The notes under the pieces are model-generated. The model ran no database searches. It saw nothing but the letters and a program-made list of their open reading frames with translations, and was not told where the DNA came from. Positions 58,203 to 64,000 of a stretch of 64,000 bases of DNA are shown here, one piece after another. A program made the position numbers and the translations under genes. The stretch comes from JAWVFM01 sp963739355 (lineage in GTDB: Bacteria; Actinomycetota; Thermoleophilia; Solirubrobacterales; 70-9). Numbering within the stretch: position 1 is the stretch's first letter; the number at the start of each line of letters is the position of its first letter. The stretch is taken from contig CAVUAD010000006.1 in assembly GCA_963739355.1 (NCBI GenBank), positions 248,001-312,000 of the forward strand, given 5' to 3'.

Positions 58203-58556
58203 TCAGCCTGCGGGGTAGGCCTGCCCCGGAACGCCGCCGAGGGCGATCACGCGCACCGAATCGTCGGTGGTCACGATCTTCCGGGGCGTCCCCGGGCCCA
58301 CCCTCACGAGCATGCCCGGCTCGAGCCGGTGCTCCTCGCCGGCGACCTGAATGGTCGCGCTGCCGGCGATCGGGATGTAGAGCTCCTCCTGACCGTCCTC
58401 GGAGTGGTCGTGCTCGGGGTAGTTCGAGAAGCCGGGCGGAATGTCGAGGATGTTCACGCCGAGCGAGGTCATGCCCAGGCTCTGGGCGACGTGCTTGAAC
58501 CCGCCGCCCATGCTGGCCTCGAGCTCGTCGATCGTCTTCACGGTTACATCAGCCAC
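58203..58556 (-). CDS. Small cupin protein
   Basis: 117 residues from the GTG at 58556, which has an AGGAGG seven bases upstream. Cupin motif 1 reads YPEHDHSEDGQEELYIPIAG (two His, Glu); motif 2 has no His (LEPGMLVRVGPGTPRKIV), so metal binding may be incomplete. Single-domain cupins of this type are of unknown function. It overlaps the upstream alcohol dehydrogenase gene by eight bases and is co-transcribed with it. Confidence 0.85.
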   Translation of the reverse strand: MADVTVKTIDELEASMGGGFKHVAQSLGMTSLGVNILDIPPGFSNYPEHDHSEDGQEELYIPIAGSATIQVAGEEHRLEPGMLVRVGPGTPRKIVTTDDSVRVIALGGVPGQAYPAG

Positions 58557-59565
58557 CAGTGGAACCCTCCTGGTTCGAAGCTTGGATCCGCAGAACCGCG
58601 GCGCCCGTGAGCCTACCCGCGCGCAGGTCGTCGAGCGCGCGGCCTGCATCCTCGAGCGGGTAGGCGGTGACCTCCGTCCGCACCGGGACCTCGGGCGCGA
58701 GCGCCATCAGCTCCAGGCCGTCGCGGCGGGTGAGGTTCGCGACCGAGCGCAGGGTGCGCTCGTGCCAGAGGTCCTCGTAGGGGAAGGCCGGGATCTCGCT
58801 CATGTGGATCCCCGCGCAGACGCACGTCCCGCCGGGAGCCAGGGCGCGGAGCGCCGCCGGAACCAGCGAGCCCACCGGCGCGAAGATGATCGCGGCGTCG
58901 AGCGGCTCCGGCGGCCCGGCCTCGGAGTCCCCCGCCCACTCGGCGCCAAGGGTTCGCGCGAATTCCTGCCCCTCGTCGTCACCGGGCCGCGTCAGCGCAA
59001 ACACCCGGCGACCCTCGTGGGCCGCGAGCTGGCAGACGATGTGCGCGGAGGCGCCGAAGCCGTAGAGGCCCAGCCGCTCGGGGTCGCCGCAGGCCCGCAG
59101 GGCCCGGTAGCCGATCATCCCCGCGCACAGAAGCGGCGCGATGTGGAGGTCGTCGGGCTCGCCGGGCAGCGGCACGCAGAAGCGCTCGTCGGCGACGGTC
59201 AGCTCGGCGTAGCCGCCGTCGATGTCGTAGCCGGTGAAGCGGCCCCGCTCGCAGAGGTTCTCGCGGTCGCTGCGGCAGTAGCGGCACTCGCCGCACGCCC
59301 AGCCGAGCCAGGGAATACCGACGCGATCGCCCTCGTCGAAGCGCTCGGCACCCTCGCCGCGGCTCCGCACGGTCCCGACCACCTGGTGCCCCGGGACGAG
59401 CGGGAGCTTCGGCTTGGTGAGTTCGCCGTCGACGATGTGAAGGTCCGTACGGCACACGCCGCAGGCGCGTACGGCGACCGCAACCTCGCCCGGCCCCGGA
59501 ACCGGGTCCGGCAGGTCCGCCGGCTCGACCCGGCCGGGCTGTTCGCGCAGGACCATCGCTCGCAT
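58549..59565 (-). CDS. Zinc-dependent alcohol dehydrogenase
   Basis: A 338-residue medium-chain dehydrogenase. Catalytic zinc ligands are in ACGVCRTDLHIVDG and PGHQVVGTV; structural zinc cysteines in CGECRYCRSDRENLC. The cofactor region is LGLYGFGASAHIVCQLA with HEGRRVFALTRPGDDE, an unusual GFGASA in place of GxGxxG that is known in the AdhA/AdhP-like mycobacterial group. It oxidises alcohols or reduces aldehydes. The ATG at 59565 is used. The cupin gene is coupled to its end. Confidence 0.9.
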   Translation of the reverse strand: MRAMVLREQPGRVEPADLPDPVPGPGEVAVAVRACGVCRTDLHIVDGELTKPKLPLVPGHQVVGTVRSRGEGAERFDEGDRVGIPWLGWACGECRYCRSDRENLCERGRFTGYDIDGGYAELTVADERFCVPLPGEPDDLHIAPLLCAGMIGYRALRACGDPERLGLYGFGASAHIVCQLAAHEGRRVFALTRPGDDEGQEFARTLGAEWAGDSEAGPPEPLDAAIIFAPVGSLVPAALRALAPGGTCVCAGIHMSEIPAFPYEDLWHERTLRSVANLTRRDGLELMALAPEVPVRTEVTAYPLEDAGRALDDLRAGRLTGAAVLRIQASNQEGSTGG

Positions 59566-59645
59566 GCCTGAATTGTGCCTGGAGACACGATCCGTCCGAT
59601 GCCCGGCAGACGATTACCCGGCAAAGCAACCGTTGGGAGGTTCCC

Positions 59646-60329
59646 GTGGAGAACGATCGTTACGCGCGACTGGGTGCCTGGGGAGGGCTCGTCTCCGTAG
59701 TCCTCTTCGTCGTGGGCTTCGGACTGGCGACCTCGGGAGCGCCCAGCCTCGACTCCACGGGCGACGTGTGGGGAGCGTTCTTCTCCGACCACCGCACCCG
59801 CATCCAGATCGGGGTCATGATCATCGGGTTCGGCGGCTTCTTCTTCATCTGGTTCCTCGGGAGCCTGCGCAGCGCGATCGCAGCCGCGGAGGGCGGCGTG
59901 GGGCGCCTCGCATCCATTGCGTTCGGGTCGGGTCTGGTTGGGGTGACGATCCTGCTCGTCGGGGTCACCGCCACAGCCACCGCGGCATTTCGCCCGGGCG
60001 ATCCCGACGCCTACGTGACCCAGCTCATCAGCGACTTCGGCCTCCTCGTCGCCGGTCCGGGAGCCGCGGCGTTCACGGCCTTCTCGGCGGCAACGGCCAT
60101 CGCCGGCTACCGGCATCGGGCGTTGCCCGCTCCGGTCGCCGGGTTCTCCGCGCTCTCGGCGATCACGCAGCCGCTCGCCTACGGCGTCGTCTTCACGACC
60201 TCGGGCGTCTTCGCCGCCGACGGAGTCCTCGGCGCCTTCGTCCCCATCATCACGTTCTCGCTCGCCGTGCTCACCGCAAGCGTCGTCCTGGCGCGCGGCT
60301 ACACGCCGCCGCAGGCCGGGGCTCAGTAG
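59646..60329 (+). CDS. Six-helix membrane protein of unknown function
   Basis: 227 residues from a GTG with a GGGAGG ribosome binding site. Six hydrophobic segments (about residues 12-30, 55-78, 95-115, 132-155, 165-185 and 195-218) and short loops. No named family recognised; similar DUF-type proteins are common in soil Actinobacteria. It converges on fbiC with a seven-base overlap and starts divergently from the alcohol dehydrogenase gene. Confidence 0.72.
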   Translation: MENDRYARLGAWGGLVSVVLFVVGFGLATSGAPSLDSTGDVWGAFFSDHRTRIQIGVMIIGFGGFFFIWFLGSLRSAIAAAEGGVGRLASIAFGSGLVGVTILLVGVTATATAAFRPGDPDAYVTQLISDFGLLVAGPGAAAFTAFSAATAIAGYRHRALPAPVAGFSALSAITQPLAYGVVFTTSGVFAADGVLGAFVPIITFSLAVLTASVVLARGYTPPQAGAQ

Positions 60330-62518
60330 GTCTCGACGATGTCGTAGAGCGTCGTTCGCTGGGCGGGCTTGCGGCCCGCGCGGCGGGCCGCGCCGATCAG
60401 GTCATCGGGCTCCAGGCGGGTCCCGTGCTGGGAGCCGGCCATGCGCGAGATGTTCTCCTCCATGAGCGTCCCCCCGAGGTCGTTCACACCCCAGCGGAGG
60501 CTCTCGGTGGCGGCGTCGATGCCCATCTTCACCCAGCTCGCCTGGAGGTTCTTGATCTCGCGGCCCAGCGCCAGGCGGAAGGCGGCCGTGTGCTTGAGGT
60601 TGTCCGCGCGGGAGATCTCCTCCACGCCATGGGTGCGGCCGAGCAGCGTGTTGAACGGGATGAAGCTGAGCGGGACGAACTCCGTGATCCCGCCCGTGCG
60701 CTCCTGGAGCTCCCGGACCACCTTCATGTGCCGGGCAAGCTCGGAGGGCTCCTCGATGTGGCCGAACATCACCGTCGAGGTCGACCGCAGGCCCGAGCGA
60801 TGGCAGGCCTCGATGATCTCCACCCAGCGGGCGACGGGGAGCTTGTTGGGCGAGATTCGCGTGCGGACGCCGTCATGGAGCACCTCGGCCGCTGTTCCCG
60901 GCGTGGAGCCGAGGCCGGCGTCGATCAGGTACTCGAAGACGTGGTCAGGAGAGCGCCCCGAGCGCTCGCACATGTAGTGGACCTCCATCGGGGAGTAGGC
61001 GTGGAGGTGGAGCTGCGGCGCGACCTGTTTTGCCAGGCGAAGCCACCGCGCGTAGTCCTCGAGCTGGTAGTCGGGGTGGATCCCGCCCTGCATGCAGATC
61101 TCCGTCGCGCCGAAGGCGACCGCCTCCTCGACCCGCGCGGCGAAGTCGTCCTCGGTCACGTGATAGGCGTCCGGCGAGCGCTTGCCCTGGCCGAACCCGC
61201 AGAAGGCGCAGCCCACCACGCAGACGTTCGTGAAGTTGATGTTCCGGTTGACGACGAACGTGGCAACCTCGCCGGCAAGCTCCGTGCGCAGCTCGTCGGC
61301 CGCCACGCGCATGTCCTCGATGACCTCGGGACGCGTCTCGGCGAACAGCGCGGCGAGCTCCGGCTCCGCGAGCGCCTCCCCGCGCCGCCCCTTCTCGATC
61401 GCCCGCGGCGTGAGCTCCGGGTCCGGCGGCTTCTCGTTCCGCCGGCCCGAGCCGTGACGCGGGATGAAGCTCCAGAACTTCAGCTTCACGAGGTCGAGCA
61501 CGCCCTGCTCCATCCACTCCGGGTCCAGGTACTGCGGATACGCGCAGAGCCGCTCGGTTAGCGCGTAGCCCTCCGGAGCCAGGCGCTTCCGGGTCTCGTG
61601 CGGGCTCGGGAACGGATGCTCGGGCGAGATGTGGTCGCCATTTGCCGAGAGCCCACCGAGATCCGTGGCGCCCTCCCGAACCAGGTCGACCCACCAGTCC
61701 GAGAGGTTCGGCGGCACCTGGATCCCGACGTCCGGCATGAGCCGCCGGCACTCCCGAACCAACCGCTTCATGTCCTCCAGCGAGATCGGCGTCGCCCATT
61801 CGGGTAGGGGTAGCTCGCCGCTGGCAATCGCGGTCTCACCCCCCCACCGCTCCCGAGATGCGACGTCAGCGATCTCCGCAACCTCCCGCCCGTAGTACCG
61901 CGGATGCGGAACATAGTTCTGCAGGATCAGCTCCTGGATGTGACCGTGCCGGGCCTGCACCTCGGCGAGCGCCTCGAGCGAGGCAACCCGCTCCTCCTCG
62001 GTCTCGCCGATGCCGACGAGGATCCCGCTTGTGAACGGGATGCGGAGCTCGCCCGCGGCGTTGATCGTCTCCAGCCGGCAGGCCGGGTGCTTGGTTGGGG
62101 AGCCGGCGTGCACGGTCTCCATCAGGCGCTCGGAGATCGACTCGAGCATGAGCCCCTGCGACGCCGTCACCTCCCGCAGGCGACTCAGGTCCGCGACGTC
62201 GAGGACGCCGAGGTTGGTGTGCGGGAGAAGGCCGCGCTCGAGCGCCCGCTCGCAGGCCCAGACGACGTAGGAGACGAAGTCGTCATGGCCGTACTCGGCG
62301 AGCCTCGCGGCCACCTCGGGGTTGACCTCGGGAAGCTCGCCGGTGAGCACCAGGAGCTCCTTGGCGTTGCGCCTGACCGCCTCGTCGAGGCGCCTCTCCA
62401 CCTCGTCAGGCGAGTAGAGGTGCGCCTGACGGGTCGCGAACGAGCAGTACTTGCAATAGCAGCGGCACGTCCGCGACAGCGAAAGCGTGTAGTTGCGCGA
62501 GAACGTGACGCGGCGCAC
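60323..62518 (-). CDS. fbiC: 7,8-didemethyl-8-hydroxy-5-deazariboflavin synthase, fused CofG-CofH
   Basis: A 731-residue bifunctional radical SAM enzyme. The N-terminal half binds its iron-sulfur cluster through CRCYCKYCSF (CofG); the second half through CVVGCAFCGFG (CofH). Each half has its own TIM-barrel and SAM segment (LTGELPEVNPE; EICMQGGIHPDYQLEDY). It makes the deazaflavin Fo from tyrosine and a pyrimidine. The fused form is typical of Actinobacteria. It lies 2.1 kb from cofE, separated by the dehydrogenase and membrane protein genes. Confidence 0.96.
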   Translation of the reverse strand: MRRVTFSRNYTLSLSRTCRCYCKYCSFATRQAHLYSPDEVERRLDEAVRRNAKELLVLTGELPEVNPEVAARLAEYGHDDFVSYVVWACERALERGLLPHTNLGVLDVADLSRLREVTASQGLMLESISERLMETVHAGSPTKHPACRLETINAAGELRIPFTSGILVGIGETEEERVASLEALAEVQARHGHIQELILQNYVPHPRYYGREVAEIADVASRERWGGETAIASGELPLPEWATPISLEDMKRLVRECRRLMPDVGIQVPPNLSDWWVDLVREGATDLGGLSANGDHISPEHPFPSPHETRKRLAPEGYALTERLCAYPQYLDPEWMEQGVLDLVKLKFWSFIPRHGSGRRNEKPPDPELTPRAIEKGRRGEALAEPELAALFAETRPEVIEDMRVAADELRTELAGEVATFVVNRNINFTNVCVVGCAFCGFGQGKRSPDAYHVTEDDFAARVEEAVAFGATEICMQGGIHPDYQLEDYARWLRLAKQVAPQLHLHAYSPMEVHYMCERSGRSPDHVFEYLIDAGLGSTPGTAAEVLHDGVRTRISPNKLPVARWVEIIEACHRSGLRSTSTVMFGHIEEPSELARHMKVVRELQERTGGITEFVPLSFIPFNTLLGRTHGVEEISRADNLKHTAAFRLALGREIKNLQASWVKMGIDAATESLRWGVNDLGGTLMEENISRMAGSQHGTRLEPDDLIGAARRAGRKPAQRTTLYDIVETY

Positions 62519-62534
62519 GCGCTCACGCTAGCGA

Positions 62535-62558
62535 AGGCGGCCGCCGGGGCGGCCGCCT
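62535..62558. terminator. Hairpin after the aquaporin gene
   Basis: An 11-base inverted repeat AGGCGGCCGCC/GGCGGCCGCCT with a two-base loop, between the stop of the minus-strand aquaporin gene and the start of fbiC. Likely terminator; there is no T tract. Confidence 0.55.
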
Positions 62559-62565
62559 CGCGCGA

Positions 62566-63348
62566 TCAGTCCTTGGGCCGGGCGGCGGTCTCCACGTCGG
62601 CGGCGACGTTGCCGAGGGCCTCGGCGTCGCTCGTGGGCGGCTCCGGGCCGAGCCCGAACTGCGGGCCGACGATCACGAAGCGGTAGAAGACCGCAGCGAC
62701 CGCGGCGCCCAGCAGCGGGCCGACGACGTACGCCCAGCCGTCGTGGAAGAAGTTGCCGATCAGCGCCGGCCCGAACCAGCGTGCCGGGTTCATCGAGCCA
62801 CCCGTGAGCGGGCCGAGGATCATCACGGCCATCGAGAACGTGAACCCGATGACGAGCGGCGCCCACTCGCGGCGCGCGCGTGGGTTGAAGGCAACACCGC
62901 AGATCGCGGTCACGAGCAGGAACGTCCCGATCGCCTCGAGCAGCATGCCCTGGAACGCCCCGCCGATGATCGGGCTGATCGATGGCGTGCCGTAGTGGCC
63001 GGTGCGCCCCTCGTCCAGCAGGAACGCCTTGACGAGCAGGGCTCCGAGTACCCCGCCGGAGAGCTGGGCGAGGATGTAGACGACCGCGTCGATCGGGTCG
63101 ATGCGGCGCAGGATCGCCGCGGCGAAGGTGACGGCCGGGTTGAAGTGCCCGCCGCTAACCCCCCCGAGCGCAGCGATCAGCATGAAGAGCGTGAGACCCT
63201 GGACGAGACCAACCACCGCGAAGTCCGAGCCGGTCGTCGCACTCGGGCTGGTCGCAACATAAAGCGTCACGACGGTCCCGATCGCGAAGACCAGGAACAT
63301 GGTGCCGACTAGCTCGGCGATGTAAGCAGCAAGTCCTCGATCCTGCAC
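62566..63348 (-). CDS. MIP-family channel (aquaporin/glyceroporin)
   Basis: 260 residues, six helices. The two NPA pore motifs are GGHFNPAVTFAAAI and GGSMNPARWFGPAL. The GTG at 63348 with a GGAGG about ten bases upstream is chosen; the frame is open to 63390. The residue after the second NPA loop is Arg-Trp, and the selectivity residues cannot be fixed by eye, so water or glycerol specificity is not called. Follows the pyrophosphatase gene by 68 bases on the same strand. Confidence 0.9.
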   Translation of the reverse strand: MQDRGLAAYIAELVGTMFLVFAIGTVVTLYVATSPSATTGSDFAVVGLVQGLTLFMLIAALGGVSGGHFNPAVTFAAAILRRIDPIDAVVYILAQLSGGVLGALLVKAFLLDEGRTGHYGTPSISPIIGGAFQGMLLEAIGTFLLVTAICGVAFNPRARREWAPLVIGFTFSMAVMILGPLTGGSMNPARWFGPALIGNFFHDGWAYVVGPLLGAAVAAVFYRFVIVGPQFGLGPEPPTSDAEALGNVAADVETAARPKD

Positions 63349-63416
63349 TTGGTTGGTACCTCCTGTGGCTCCGCTGGGGGTGGGGCGCACCGGATGGCGC
63401 GCGGGCGGGCGGCAGT

Positions 63417-63935
63417 CTAGACAGTTGGCCCGCGGTCGTACTCCTCCTGCAGCCGCTTGGCGTCGGCGATGACCTCCAGCGCCTCCTCCCGCGAGCGCCA
63501 GCCGTCGACCTGGACCTCCTTGCCCTCGAGCTGCTTGTAGATGGAGAAGAAGTGGGTGATCTCACGCTGAAGCATGTCCGGGATGTCGTCGAGCGTCTCC
63601 AGGGTGTTCCAGCCCGGATCATGCGTGGGAACGCAGACGATCTTGTCGTCCTCGCCCTTCTCGTCGCGCATCACGAAGAGCGCGATCGGCTTGACCGCGA
63701 TGACGCAGCCGGGGAAGGTGGGCTCGGAGACGCAGACCAGGGCGTCCAGGGGGTCGTCGTCGCGTCCGCGGTGCCCCATCAGGAATCCGTAGTCCGTCGG
63801 GTAGACCGTTGACGAGGACAGGAAGCGGTCGAGGATGACCTGGTCGAGCCCCTCGTCGTACTCGTACTTGTTGCGGCTGCCCTTCGGGATCTCGACGAAT
63901 GCGAGGAGCTGATCCGAGAGGTGGTGGTCCGCCAC
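63417..63935 (-). CDS. ppa: Inorganic pyrophosphatase (family I)
   Basis: 172 residues. Family I signatures: VEIPKGSRNKYEYDEGLDQV, STVYPTDYGFLMG, the catalytic DDDPLDALV and DEKGEDDKIVCVP. It hydrolyses pyrophosphate produced by ligases such as the adenylating enzymes in this window. The GTG start at 63935 is preceded by no strong ribosome binding site. It is oriented toward the aquaporin gene downstream and divergent from a gene starting at the window's right edge. Confidence 0.95.
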   Translation of the reverse strand: MADHHLSDQLLAFVEIPKGSRNKYEYDEGLDQVILDRFLSSSTVYPTDYGFLMGHRGRDDDPLDALVCVSEPTFPGCVIAVKPIALFVMRDEKGEDDKIVCVPTHDPGWNTLETLDDIPDMLQREITHFFSIYKQLEGKEVQVDGWRSREEALEVIADAKRLQEEYDRGPTV

Positions 63936-63969
63936 GGCGTGAGCCTATCCCTTACGGTGCGCGCCTCAA

Positions 63970-64000
63970 ATGAGATCGGTCGTCGCGCTGCTGGCGGCCG
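63970..64000 (+). CDS. Start of a gene with a signal-peptide-like N-terminus (partial)
   Basis: An ATG at 63970 opens MRSVVALLAA and runs off the window edge. A basic residue followed by a hydrophobic run suggests an exported protein. Nothing more can be said from ten codons. Confidence 0.35.
   Translation, partial: MRSVVALLAA

Noticed and set aside
1..64000. CRISPR array, rRNA operon, replication origin or integrase gene
   Set aside because: No regularly spaced short repeats, no rRNA-like sequence, no DnaA-box cluster, and no frame with a tyrosine or serine recombinase signature was seen.

Overview
The window is a high-GC, gene-dense stretch of an actinobacterial chromosome. F420 biosynthesis genes (cofD, cofC, cofE, an npdG-type reductase and a fused fbiC), a DivIVA-like protein, many GTG starts and a c-di-AMP riboswitch fit Actinobacteria. 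The closest match by eye is the Thermoleophilia/Solirubrobacterales type, but this is inference from gene content, not from a marker tree.

Left flank (1-15.2 kb): a Tat-type lipoprotein amine oxidase (cut by the window edge), a diguanylate cyclase, an ABC-2 exporter pair, a PII-Amt ammonium pair, several small membrane or secreted proteins, a deleted sulfate permease and a frameshifted CLC channel. A two-gene biosynthetic unit follows: a 4'-phosphopantetheinyl transferase overlapping an acetoacetyl-CoA-synthetase-like ligase fused to a carrier domain and a thioesterase. Then comes the first of two identical copies of an ABC transporter block.

Genomic island (15.45-37.83 kb): an intact tRNA-Pro(GGG) on the minus strand at 37754-37827 and three copies of its 3' half (15454, 22190, 26551), all in the same orientation, mark a tandem array of elements accreted at one tRNA gene. 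Segment 1 (15.4-22.2 kb) is an arsenic island: arsJ, GAPDH, ACR3 and arsC on the minus strand, divergent from arsR, arsM and an R2lox-like diiron protein. Segment 2 (22.2-26.6 kb) holds a prepilin, the second ABC block and an FG-GAP secreted protein. Segment 3 (26.6-37.8 kb) holds a decayed toxin-antitoxin pair, an IS110 element with its noncoding 5' region, fragments of HAD-like and phosphotransferase genes, a truncated Cys-rich protein, a Calx-beta/PKD surface protein, a TetR-regulated MFS exporter with an F420-type reductase, a cupin, and an intact and a broken VOC gene. No integrase gene was recognised. Further 3' tRNA remnants (His-like at 22 kb, Met at 32.3 kb) suggest other integration events.

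Right flank (37.9-64 kb): tRNA genes (Gly, Trp, Leu, Leu) interspersed with three tandem CAP-domain secreted proteins, a glycosyltransferase, an SRAP protein, an M28 peptidase and an acetoacetyl-CoA synthetase. A c-di-AMP (ydaO-type) riboswitch precedes a 45-residue membrane protein. Next come a nucleoside salvage pair (MTA/SAH deaminase and a methylthioinosine/methylthioadenosine phosphorylase), an acyl-CoA carboxylase beta subunit, 3-hydroxyacyl-CoA dehydrogenase, HMG-CoA lyase and an SDR. Together with acetoacetyl-CoA synthetase these suggest leucine/ketone-body type carbon flow. The F420 cluster npdG-cofD-cofC-cofE has start/stop overlaps throughout; fbiC lies nearby. An aquaporin-type channel and inorganic pyrophosphatase close the window.
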